Below, piece by piece: positions 1 through 6,512 of a stretch of 7,394 bases of DNA. A program made the position numbers and the translations under genes. Under the pieces are notes generated by a model. That model was not told the origin of the DNA. It did not search any database and saw only the letters and a program-made list of their open reading frames with translations. Positions within the stretch are counted from its first letter, which is position 1; every line of letters starts with the position of its first letter. Origin of the DNA: Rickettsiales bacterium (GTDB lineage Bacteria; Pseudomonadota; Alphaproteobacteria; Rickettsiales; UBA1997); the NCBI GenBank assembly GCA_031283795.1, contig JAITBB010000062.1:1-7394 (forward strand). Direction: 5' to 3'.

Positions 1-387
1 TAGATCCGGCCTCCAGTGTCTGAGAAAGCACCCGACAGAGAATGAAAAATCCACTGGGGTGTACTGATGTATGACCTTTTTGGGAAAATCCAGGCTCTCC
101 ATCTTTCTCATGGCTGTCATGGCACCGGTCAGACTGGTGGTCGTTATCAGGATGTTATATTTGCCTCTTCTATTTATTCTGCTGATTATTGTCCAGGCAG
201 AGTTCAGTTCACCCATACTCACCGCGTTAAACCATATGAGTTTACCCATAGGCCTGGGCTGTTTCGTTATTCCAAAACGTTCGAGAAATCTTTTTTTATC
301 TTCGAGGCCCCTGAGAATCCTGACAACCAGGTATATGAATACGAACGGCGACAGAACTAGGGATAGAAGTCTATAGAGTAGGAGCAT
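1..387 (-). CDS. kdtA: Kdo transferase (3-deoxy-D-manno-octulosonic acid transferase), N-terminal part, cut by window edge
   Basis: This enzyme transfers Kdo from CMP-Kdo to lipid IVA at the cytoplasmic face of the inner membrane, the first step of LPS core assembly. The reading frame is open from the ATG at 387 to base 1 (129 codons) with no stop. Residues 1-25 are hydrophobic (MLLLYRLLSLVLSPFVFIYL), matching the family's N-terminal membrane anchor. LEDKKRFLERFG (28-39) resembles the family's conserved segment before the GT-B domain. NAVSMGE (54-60) matches the H-x-x-S-V-G-E motif, with Glu60 at the same number as the catalytic base Glu60 of E. coli KdtA; His is Asn here. ILITTTSLTGA and the later HQYTPVDF also fit. 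The ATG lies inside the 3' end of the upstream ELM1 gene (17-base overlap), so translation is probably coupled; no good Shine-Dalgarno site is visible. The identification is firm, but the C-terminal domain is outside the window. Confidence 0.9.
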   Translation of the reverse strand, partial: MLLLYRLLSLVLSPFVFIYLVVRILRGLEDKKRFLERFGITKQPRPMGKLIWFNAVSMGELNSAWTIISRINRRGKYNILITTTSLTGAMTAMRKMESLDFPKKVIHQYTPVDFSFSVGCFLRHWRPDL

Positions 388-1381
388 AGCCTAGAATGTT
401 GTTTTTAACAAATTTTGACACATTTTCCAGTTCATTGGGCGCTATATTATTTACGAACTCCTCTACTACGCTATCACTCTGGTCAATTCTTCTGGCCATA
501 CCCGTGTCAAATAGGTTTTTGCAGAAATTCTCCTGTTTAGTCCCCTGAAACTCATCAGGCATGTACACATAGCTTGGTCTGCCCATGGCAATGACCTCGG
601 AAATCATGGAGATAGAATCTCCTGTTATAAAAACCAGATTGCTCTTCTCTATAAACAGGTAGTAGGGATTTGGTATAGTGCTATTCTCCGCCCACTCGTA
701 GATATGATGATCACATCTGAGCCATTTTTTGGCTTCTCTAAGACAGGTTTCACTGGTCCGTCTACTGGTGCTGACCAGTAGGGTCCCACCCCGATCATCA
801 GTATAGTTGGATATTTTCCTCACAACAAGACCTAACTTTACAGGATCTATCCTGCAGCCCTTTGTATCGCCACCGATCATCAGAGAAAAGAACGGGGCCC
901 TAGAACTCTCCAGCCCTCCTTCCCAGTGGTCTCTGACAGATCTGGCCACAGGAATTTCCGGTCCACAGAGAGAACCGTTTATATAGAGCACGTTTTTATC
1001 TCTGATCCTGTGTCTAACTCTGTCGTGCAGTGGCAAAATAACCAGATCAAAATTTCTAAAGTTGTAGTTTGGATTCAGAATTGTGACGATCTTGACTCTT
1101 CTGGAGAATTTTGATTCAAAATATCTCCTCAGAAAAATTGTGGCACCAGCAAGTCTTCTGCCAGCCGACACTATGACATCCGGCGCCTCAACGCCAGACA
1201 ATAGACTATCACTCTTCTTGAAATTAATGCCAACCCCACAGGGCCTAACCAAGTTCGGCAGGCATATGAGGGGATTATATATCACATTTTTGACCACCAC
1301 ATTACCTCCCAGGGCTCTAGCCAGAACCTCGGCCTGCTTACTACTTCCCACTCTACAATCCCTCAGAGACCAAACTTGCAA
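371..1381 (-). CDS. ELM1-family (DUF1022) protein, putative GT-B-like
   Basis: 336 residues. The family is annotated as 'mitochondrial fission ELM1' after a plant protein. In alphaproteobacteria it is often found beside LPS genes, and its true substrate is unknown to me. Visible family motifs are VWSLRDCRVGSSKQAEVLARALG (residues 3-25, the W-x-L-x-D-G-x-x-G-x-x-x-Q pattern), PDVIVSAGRR (68-77), IGGDTKG (169-175, like the family's GGPxK), TSRRT (205-209) and TGDSISMISE (253-262, similar to the nucleotide-sugar-binding region of GT-B enzymes). No signal peptide or clear membrane helix is seen. The only start in this frame that keeps the N-terminal motif is TTG at 1381; the frame is closed by TAG 24 bases further up, and no Shine-Dalgarno site is apparent. 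It overlaps kdtA downstream by 17 bases and probably forms an operon with it. A lipid A/core-linked role is inferred from the neighbours only. Confidence 0.85.
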   Translation of the reverse strand: MQVWSLRDCRVGSSKQAEVLARALGGNVVVKNVIYNPLICLPNLVRPCGVGINFKKSDSLLSGVEAPDVIVSAGRRLAGATIFLRRYFESKFSRRVKIVTILNPNYNFRNFDLVILPLHDRVRHRIRDKNVLYINGSLCGPEIPVARSVRDHWEGGLESSRAPFFSLMIGGDTKGCRIDPVKLGLVVRKISNYTDDRGGTLLVSTSRRTSETCLREAKKWLRCDHHIYEWAENSTIPNPYYLFIEKSNLVFITGDSISMISEVIAMGRPSYVYMPDEFQGTKQENFCKNLFDTGMARRIDQSDSVVEEFVNNIAPNELENVSKFVKNNILGYAPTL

Positions 1382-1388
1382 AGAATCA

Positions 1389-1417
1389 TTGAATTTTAAA
1401 TTCTAGAGACATACTAT
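1389..1417 (+). promoter_or_regulatory. candidate sigma70-type promoter for kdsD-smpB
   Basis: TTGAAT (1389-1394), a 17-base spacer and TACTAT (1412-1417) form a plausible promoter reading toward kdsD. Transcription would begin near 1424, leaving about 60 bases before the ATG at 1486. Its -10 hexamer shares five bases with that of the divergent ELM1 promoter candidate. Each hexamer matches consensus at 4/6, so it is modest evidence. Confidence 0.35.
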
Positions 1418-1438
1418 CTACGCCGTTTATTAAGTCAA
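1411..1438 (-). promoter_or_regulatory. candidate sigma70-type promoter for ELM1-kdtA
   Basis: On the minus strand, TTGACT (1438-1433) is followed after 16 bases by TAGTAT (1416-1411). The expected start near 1404 would give a leader of about 22 bases before the TTG start at 1381. The match is 5/6 at -35 and 4/6 at -10. It is predicted by eye only. Confidence 0.45.
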
Positions 1439-1485
1439 TTTTTTCCTGCTGCACAATGCTAAGTCGATTAAACAGGAATAGAGTC

Positions 1486-2442
1486 ATGGCTATGGGAAAG
1501 AAATCCGTGGAAGTTGAGATCGATGGCATAAGAACCATAGCCGATCAATCCATGGACGATAGATTTGTTGACCTCATAGACATGATTCTCAAGACTAAAG
1601 GAAGGGTTTTTCTGAGCGCGATCGGGAAGCCTAGCTATGTAGCCCGCAAAGCAGCAGCTTCACTGGCTTCCACCGGGACTCCGTCCTTCTTTATACATCC
1701 CGTCGAGGCTAGCCATGGAGACATGGGGATGATAACAAGGAGCGATATGGTCATTTTGGTCTCGAACTCTGGCGGATCCACGGAGTTAAACGACATTGTG
1801 GCCTACTGCAAGAGATTTGACATACGACTTGTCTGTCTCACCAGACAGAAAGATTCATTCCTGGCCGAGTCCGCAGATATGGCCATAGTTCTACAGAATG
1901 CACCCCAGACAAACGCCATAAATTCCCCAACTACGGACACCATAATGTTCATGGCCTATCTAGACGCGGTCGTTACGGTTCTGATAGATCTGAGAAAATT
2001 CAACAGTGAGAATTTCAGGGCATTTCATCCCGGAGGCAAGCTTGGAGCTCGGCTGATAAGAGTAAAGGACGTTATGCGCACATCCGCTACGATTCCGCTG
2101 ATAAATGTAAACAGAAGTGTTTCCGAAGCGCTGTACGAGATGAATCTAAAGGGGGTAGGAGCCGTTGGCATTCTAGATAATGATAGTAAACTCATTGGAG
2201 TCATTTCCGATGGAGATCTGCGTAGGAAGACATTGGAATATGGAAACATTATGGTGAAGTCCATAGTCGACCTAATGACTCCGGATCCGAAGTTCATTTT
2301 CGAGGATAGGCTGGCCGTTGAGGCGTTAGCTAACATGACGGAGAAGGAAAGATATATCCAGGTGCTGTTTGTTGTGAACGAGGCATTGGAGGCTATTGGT
2401 ATTATCCACATACAGGATCTGTTTAGAGCTGGAGTAATTTAG
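1486..2442 (+). CDS. kdsD: KdsD/KpsF-type arabinose-5-phosphate isomerase (SIS + two CBS domains)
   Basis: Predicted to interconvert ribulose-5-phosphate and arabinose-5-phosphate in the cytoplasm, the first committed step toward Kdo. I chose the ATG at 1486 (318 aa) because AGGA at 1474-1477 lies 8 bases upstream and the family N-terminus fits; an in-frame ATG at 1456 would add 10 residues (328 aa, the E. coli KdsD length). The SIS domain (about 10-185) has GKPSYVARKAAASLASTGTP (47-66), HPVEASHGDMG (71-81), SNSGGSTE (93-100) and FHPGGKLG (180-187). Lys48, Glu100 and His181 match E. coli Lys59, Glu111 and His193. However, the usual EACP-x-x-LAPT stretch reads APQTNAINSPT, so the Glu equivalent to E. 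coli Glu152 is absent, and the SNSGES motif has Gly97 instead of Glu. Two CBS domains follow (about 193-250 and 262-318), ending DLFRAGVI as in typical KdsD. It lies 11 bases before smpB and is divergent from ELM1-kdtA, which supports a Kdo role. A related sugar-phosphate isomerase is the alternative. Confidence 0.88.
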   Translation: MAMGKKSVEVEIDGIRTIADQSMDDRFVDLIDMILKTKGRVFLSAIGKPSYVARKAAASLASTGTPSFFIHPVEASHGDMGMITRSDMVILVSNSGGSTELNDIVAYCKRFDIRLVCLTRQKDSFLAESADMAIVLQNAPQTNAINSPTTDTIMFMAYLDAVVTVLIDLRKFNSENFRAFHPGGKLGARLIRVKDVMRTSATIPLINVNRSVSEALYEMNLKGVGAVGILDNDSKLIGVISDGDLRRKTLEYGNIMVKSIVDLMTPDPKFIFEDRLAVEALANMTEKERYIQVLFVVNEALEAIGIIHIQDLFRAGVI

Positions 2443-2453
2443 GGGAAAGAGAT

Positions 2454-2936
2454 ATGGTCGATAATTACAGAATCATTTCACAGAATAGGAAAGCGAGATA
2501 CGAATATTTCATAGAGGAGGAGTATGAGGCCGGTCTGGTTCTGGAGGGGGATGAGATAAAGAGTATTCGCAGCTCCGGTGTCAGTATACAGGATGCCCAC
2601 GTAGAATTTGACAAGAGTAATGAACTCTATATCCATAATCTCAACATAGCGCCCTACAAAATGGCCAGCGCCTTTAGCAAAAGCGAACCTAACAGAAAGA
2701 AAAAGCTTCTTCTCCGTAGAAAAGAAATCAACCGTATAGGCGGTAAAATAAGGCTCAGAGGGTTTACCTGCGTGCCCCTGGTTCTCTATCTAAATAGCCG
2801 AAACTACGCGAAAATTAAAATTGCCGTAGTTAAAGGTAAAAAGCTCTATGACAAGAGAGAGAGTATCAGAGAAAGAGAAATCAAGAGAGAAGAACTGAGA
2901 ACAGCTAAAATGTCGTCCCAGTCAGAACACCTGTGA
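2454..2936 (+). CDS. smpB: SsrA-binding protein SmpB
   Basis: SmpB binds the tRNA-like domain of tmRNA and brings it to stalled ribosomes for trans-translation. The 160-residue length is normal. Family motifs appear in order: NRKARYEY (11-18), GLVLEGDEIKSIR (27-39), IAPY (65-68), RKKKLLLRRKEI (81-92, the R-K-L-L-L-x-K-x-E-I motif), RGFTCVPLVLY (102-112), AKIKIAVVKGKKLYDKR (119-135) and a basic helical tail (REREIKREELR) that enters the mRNA channel in the family. The start follows a GGGGAAAGAG purine tract at a good distance. It is 11 bases after the kdsD stop and is probably cotranscribed with it. No tmRNA gene is visible in the window. The reading frame stays open past the TGA stop for 134 further codons, which I regard as probably incidental. 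Confidence 0.97.
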   Translation: MVDNYRIISQNRKARYEYFIEEEYEAGLVLEGDEIKSIRSSGVSIQDAHVEFDKSNELYIHNLNIAPYKMASAFSKSEPNRKKKLLLRRKEINRIGGKIRLRGFTCVPLVLYLNSRNYAKIKIAVVKGKKLYDKRESIREREIKREELRTAKMSSQSEHL

Positions 2937-2959
2937 ACCCCGGAGTGGGTCTCGGTGTT
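2926..2959 (+). other. inverted repeat at the smpB 3' end
   Basis: AACACC (2926-2931) pairs with GGTGTT (2954-2959), with an inner ACCC/GGGT stem around CGGAGT. It overlaps the last codons and stop of smpB. There is no U-tract after it, so it is not a classical intrinsic terminator. It could protect the mRNA 3' end or be chance. Confidence 0.3.
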
Positions 2960-2977
2960 ACTCGGTATCCGAAAAAG

Positions 2978-3009
2978 TTGGCGAAGATTATTTTGGCGAA
3001 GATTATTTT
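2978..3009. repeat. 15-base perfect tandem repeat, just over two copies
   Basis: The unit GGCGAAGATTATTTT occurs at 2980-2994 and again, identical, at 2995-3009. The periodicity extends two bases to the left. It lies in the convergent gap between smpB and the comM-like gene and runs into a 14-base AT palindrome (TATTTTTAAAAATA, 3004-3017). It is probably a replication-slippage product; no function can be assigned. Confidence 0.9.
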
Positions 3010-3217
3010 TAAAAATAGTTGAGTTTCCTCACCGCAGAGAGAATAGAGGTCTAGAATTCGGAGAGAAAGAACCTATCCGGACGAAAAAATATGACCTACT
3101 GTTGGCAGATGTGGAGGTAAGAATGAAAAGATCCCTTCAATCTATATCTTGTCTGTCCCAGACCAATTCCCAAAGAGTACTCGGAGCACCATCGTTGGCT
3201 TGGCTCCAAAAACATAC

Positions 3218-4744
3218 CTATCTCCCCACTAGAAAGTCGGTTTGCTTAAACATTAGCGCCTCCGCAATGTGTTTTTCCTCTATGTTCTCGCAACCACCAA
3301 GATCGGCAATTGTCCTGGCTATCTTTATGATTTTGCTGTAGACTCTCATAGAAAAATTATATTTCTTATTCGCCATATTCAATAAATTCTCACTAGCTTC
3401 GTCAAGATGCATAAACATCTTTATATCATCATTGGTAGCCTGGGTGTTAAGCCTGTCCTCCCTACCTCCAAACCTATTCCTCTGGATCTGTCTGGCTTTT
3501 TCTACTCTTGCTCTACATTCTGCGGATGTTTCAGACTTATCCCAAGACTTTCGATTTTTCTCGTCAAAAGCATCTACTCTGGGTACATCAACAAAGAGAT
3601 CTATGCGATCCATAATGGGTCCGGATATTTTTTCCTGATATTCTCTGGCACAGATCGGAACTCTCTTACACTGCTTCATCGGGTCAGAGAAATGTCCGCA
3701 TCTACACGGATTCATAGCGGCTATCAGTTGAAATTTTGCCGGATATGTCACATCCTGGGAAGCCCTAGCTATTGATATCTTGCCCGTTTCCAGTGGCTGT
3801 CTCAGAGAGTCCAACACCTGTTTCGGAAACTCCGGCAGCTCGTCCAGAAAAAGTATGCCGTTATGCGCCAGCGATATTTGACCGGGTTTTGGTCTAGTGC
3901 CACCTCCGACCATAGCTGGCATAGAACAGGAGTGGTGCGGATCTAGAAATGGCCTTTCGGATACAAGCTCGCCGTTTATAAGCCTCCCCGCTATACTATT
4001 TATTACGTTTATTTCCAGGATCTCTCTAGCCGTCAGATCCGGCAGAATTCCCAGAATTCTCTGGGCCAACATTGACTTGCCACTTCCCGGAGGACCTATC
4101 ATCAGCAGGTTATGGCCACCAGCTGCAGCTATTTCCAAAGCTCTCTTGGCCTGTCTCTGCCCATAGACATCCTTCAGGTCAAGATATTTCACATCCCTTA
4201 TCGTTCTGTTGGTCACAGGTCTCTCCACTGTGCAGCGATCGTTCAGAAAATTCACAAGGGTCAGTAGATTATCAACGGCAATCACATCTATGTTCTCATT
4301 GGCCCACAGCGCCTCCCGAGCGCATTTTTTAGGGCATATTATTCCAAGCCCCTTTTCGGTGGCATTAATTGCTGCAGGCAGTACACCATTCACAACATTT
4401 ATAGTGCCATCGAGGGATAATTCTCCAACCACTATATATTTGTCCATCTTCTCCTGACTAACTATACCCATTTCTACAAGCAGACCAATTGCCATTGGCA
4501 GGTCTAGGTAACTTCCTTCCTTACTCAGAGAGGCTGGAGATAGATTTATGGTGAGTCTTCTCGCAGGAAAACTCAAGCCCATGGAGTTTATACTTGCCCT
4601 TATCCTCTCTTTGGCCTCGTTGACAGCCTTATCCGGCAAACCAACTATATTAAAGGCAACAACGCCGTAGGAGAGTTTTACTTCAACATTTATATCCACA
4701 GTGTTTATTCCAAGAAATGTGAAAGTCTTTACTTTGGCTACCAT
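3218..4744 (-). CDS. comM: YifB/ComM-family Mg-chelatase-like AAA+ ATPase
   Basis: 508 residues, the normal family length and complete. ComM is known in other bacteria as a hexameric branch-migration helicase that helps integrate DNA during natural transformation; the role here is inferred from family only. The N-terminal ChlI/Lon-protease-like fold spans about 1-170 (VGLPDKAVNEAKERIRASI, INLSPASLSKEGSYLDLPMA). The AAA+ core has Walker A GPPGSGKS (217-224), Walker B GILFLDELPEF (296-306), a NPCRCG cysteine cluster (Cys347, 349, 359, 365, probable zinc site) and SGPIMDRIDLFVDVP (374-388, bearing the conserved arginine). The C-terminal domain runs from about 400 to 508. The ATG at 4744 is preceded by a strong promoter candidate but only a weak ribosome binding site. 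It is convergent with smpB and monocistronic as far as visible. No competence genes are seen nearby. Confidence 0.95.
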   Translation of the reverse strand: MVAKVKTFTFLGINTVDINVEVKLSYGVVAFNIVGLPDKAVNEAKERIRASINSMGLSFPARRLTINLSPASLSKEGSYLDLPMAIGLLVEMGIVSQEKMDKYIVVGELSLDGTINVVNGVLPAAINATEKGLGIICPKKCAREALWANENIDVIAVDNLLTLVNFLNDRCTVERPVTNRTIRDVKYLDLKDVYGQRQAKRALEIAAAGGHNLLMIGPPGSGKSMLAQRILGILPDLTAREILEINVINSIAGRLINGELVSERPFLDPHHSCSMPAMVGGGTRPKPGQISLAHNGILFLDELPEFPKQVLDSLRQPLETGKISIARASQDVTYPAKFQLIAAMNPCRCGHFSDPMKQCKRVPICAREYQEKISGPIMDRIDLFVDVPRVDAFDEKNRKSWDKSETSAECRARVEKARQIQRNRFGGREDRLNTQATNDDIKMFMHLDEASENLLNMANKKYNFSMRVYSKIIKIARTIADLGGCENIEEKHIAEALMFKQTDFLVGR

Positions 4745-4770
4745 AGGGCTATGAAATCACTATCTATCAG

Positions 4771-4799
4771 ATAATAGCACAAAATATTTATATGTTCAA
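4771..4799 (-). promoter_or_regulatory. extended -10 promoter candidate for comM
   Basis: On the minus strand TTGAAC (4799-4794), exactly 17 bases, then TATTAT (4776-4771), preceded by TGC, the extended -10 form. The predicted start near 4764 gives a leader of about 20 bases to the comM ATG. This is the best sigma70-like promoter in the window. It begins 4 bases after the 60-codon ORF's stop. Confidence 0.6.
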
Positions 4800-4802
4800 C
4801 GA

Positions 4803-4985
4803 TTAACCTTTCAGTTCCCATGGAGTCACTCTAGTATAACAATGGCCATGCCTACAGGGGAGAAAAACTATAGTGCTCATAGAAAATTGGCCACTCACAC
4901 ATGTGTAGTCATCTATCAAATGACCGGATGGGCTATGCATATAAATTCGTCTAAGATACATACCACCGTTCGGCTCCCGCATCAT
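4803..4985 (-). CDS. possible small ORF (60 aa) coupled to the VirD4-like gene
   Basis: The ATG at 4985 overlaps the TGA of the VirD4-like gene (ATGA), the classical layout for translational coupling. The ORF fills the gap up to the comM promoter. The predicted product begins MMREPNGGMYLRRIYMHSPS and ends TPWELKG. It has three cysteines, no membrane segment and no domain I recognise. No Shine-Dalgarno site is evident, and the composition does not argue strongly for coding. It may equally be non-coding downstream sequence. Confidence 0.25.
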   Translation of the reverse strand: MMREPNGGMYLRRIYMHSPSGHLIDDYTCVSGQFSMSTIVFLPCRHGHCYTRVTPWELKG

Positions 4986-6328
4986 TCTCGGGCCAGAGTC
5001 GGTATGGGCGCCGGCTCCAATATCCCACCACTGAATTCCGGATCTTCATAGTACTTAATTTTCTCAGCCTCTATGGCCATTGATTCAAAAAGCACTATTT
5101 CTTTCCGGTTGTCCATTCCGGCAACCTCACGGGGTAGTATTAGGGGTATTTCCCCCCTGGTGTCATCACCCATCCTTATAATTTTATTTCCAACAATATT
5201 AGAAATAAAATTCATGGTATTGGGACTGTTTGTACAGCAGACCACCTTCACAGAGCTGTTGGTTGCAATTGAATGGGCCACCCCACGGCCGTAGGTATTT
5301 TCCAGACTATCCATATCATACACAAATGGACATATCTTTAGTTTGTATGCACGGGAATGGGCAAGAGCACTCTCCATAAATTCCATTCTTCCAAGTCTAA
5401 TGAATTCATCCAGAAGCATCAGCACCCCGACTCTATTTTCATTGTACTCGTAGTCACCCAGCGTCAGAGCAGAAATGCACTGTTGATAGAATATTTGTAG
5501 AAGGGGTCTCAATCTGACGACGTCGGCCGGATGAACCGTAACATAGAGACTGCTCTTCTCCACACTGAAATCTGCCACATTAAAATCGCTTCTGGAGGTG
5601 GTTGCATTGATCTGTGGATCAGACCACAGCTCCAGCGCCGTAATGGCTAGATTTCTCATAAATTTTCTCTCCTCTTCACTATTCCCTAGAAAAGCTCCTA
5701 TACCCGTCTGACCAAACCAGCCTAGCCTATCACCAAATTTACTTAGGGCAGATTTCAGATAGCTATCCAAATCGCCGGCTATGAGAATCCTAAGAATCCC
5801 ACCTAGAGTGTTATTCTTCGTCTTGTCAAGACTAGCACACAGCACAAGGGTGGAAATCAGTGATCTAGTGCCACTGTCGTAGATGTCGTCTCCCGGCAAC
5901 AGTATTCGGGAAATTTTTTGAATTTCATCAACCATCTGAATCATATTCGTTGACTTTCCTGCCACGTGATCCAGCGGATTATAGCAGTGGGTAGCTCCCT
6001 CCCTATTGGCCGGATCCCAGCGAAAAACCCTTTGGCCTAGAACATTCCTTCTATAGCCACTGGTCAACCTATAATTTTCCGCCTTAAAATCATTAATAAT
6101 CACAGACTCCTTCCAGAATAGAAGGTTCGGAACTGCAATGCTAACCCCCTTACCATGGCCTAGAGGATGAAACAGAAGAACATGTCTATAGGAAGAGTCA
6201 ATTAGCCGCCTACCCTTGTAGGAACCCAGAAGAAAACCATTCTCTTCAAATAGGCCTGCATTTTCAATTTCCTTCGGGCTGGCCCAGTGTGCCCCTGGTT
6301 TTTGATTTTTTTCCGCTACTTTTGACAT
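4982..6328 (-). CDS. virD4: VirD4/TraG-like type IV coupling ATPase, lacking the N-terminal membrane anchor
   Basis: VirD4 proteins are hexameric inner-membrane ATPases that deliver substrates to type IV secretion channels. This one has 448 residues, clearly shorter than typical VirD4 (roughly 590-660). GAHWASPKEIENAGLF (12-27) matches the G-S-A-x-W-A motif that normally follows two or more membrane helices, but no membrane segment precedes it. The start is well supported: GAGG lies a few bases upstream of the ATG. Visible motifs are the P-loop HPLGHGKG (54-61, divergent, but GKG kept), SVIINDFKAEN (75-85, like the D-I-K-G-E-N motif), RWDP...CYNPLDHV (103-122), Walker B VLMLLDEF (302-309) and the C-terminal KYYEDPEF. 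The usual I-Q-D-x-x-Q-L before YG is VYDMDSL, so the conserved glutamines are missing. The gene stands alone, with no virB genes in the window. A functional coupling protein, a specialised paralogue or a degenerating copy are all possible. Confidence 0.88.
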   Translation of the reverse strand: MSKVAEKNQKPGAHWASPKEIENAGLFEENGFLLGSYKGRRLIDSSYRHVLLFHPLGHGKGVSIAVPNLLFWKESVIINDFKAENYRLTSGYRRNVLGQRVFRWDPANREGATHCYNPLDHVAGKSTNMIQMVDEIQKISRILLPGDDIYDSGTRSLISTLVLCASLDKTKNNTLGGILRILIAGDLDSYLKSALSKFGDRLGWFGQTGIGAFLGNSEEERKFMRNLAITALELWSDPQINATTSRSDFNVADFSVEKSSLYVTVHPADVVRLRPLLQIFYQQCISALTLGDYEYNENRVGVLMLLDEFIRLGRMEFMESALAHSRAYKLKICPFVYDMDSLENTYGRGVAHSIATNSSVKVVCCTNSPNTMNFISNIVGNKIIRMGDDTRGEIPLILPREVAGMDNRKEIVLFESMAIEAEKIKYYEDPEFSGGILEPAPIPTLARE

Positions 6329-6447
6329 AATATCCTCATAATTTTAATAAAAAAGAGATATCTCCAGTATAAAGAGTACATTGCACTTCTAAGAAATCAA
6401 CATCCTAACAAAATGGGGATTGAATTCCTCCCCCCTAATGCGTGATT

Positions 6448-6475
6448 TGTTGCACCCGGCAATTCCCATTATTAT
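6448..6475 (+). promoter_or_regulatory. weak promoter candidate toward tRNA-Gly/tuf (distal)
   Basis: TTGTTG (6448-6453), 16 bases, TATTAT (6470-6475). If used, transcription would start near 6482 and include the repeat-rich stretch as a leader of about 240 bases before the tRNA. The -35 match is poor. Confidence 0.25.
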
Positions 6476-6512
6476 GTGAATTTATCCGCTAACAATGGCT
6501 TCAAAGGACGTA

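Noticed and set aside
67..376. Two overlapping plus-strand ORFs of about 100 codons
   Set aside because: They lie antisense to the clearly recognisable N-terminal kdtA frame and show no family motif.
926..1406. Plus-strand ORFs antisense to ELM1
   Set aside because: Shadow frames of a conserved gene on the other strand, without domains or convincing ribosome sites.
2025..2411. 128-codon minus-strand ORF within kdsD
   Set aside because: Antisense to the conserved CBS region; serine-rich composition typical of a shadow frame.
3151..3207. Hairpins GTCTG/CAGAC (3151-3163) and GGAGC/GCTCC (3183-3207) as a comM terminator
   Set aside because: Stems are short and no T-run follows on the minus strand.
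2937..3217. tmRNA gene (ssrA) next to smpB
   Set aside because: No tRNA-like T arm, CCA end or peptide-tag reading frame could be found in the gap.
3407..4457. Several plus-strand ORFs within the comM region
   Set aside because: All are antisense to conserved comM motifs and overlap one another.
4897..4906. Ten-base palindrome ACACATGTGT
   Set aside because: A palindrome this short can occur by chance, and it lies inside a doubtful ORF away from any promoter.
4842..5294. Plus-strand ORFs of 69 and 73 codons
   Set aside because: They overlap the VirD4-like gene antisense, or lie beside it, with no recognisable feature.
6415..6433. GGGGA/TCCCC hairpin as an intrinsic terminator
   Set aside because: On the minus strand it is followed by a partly T-rich stretch, but no gene lies upstream on that strand to terminate.
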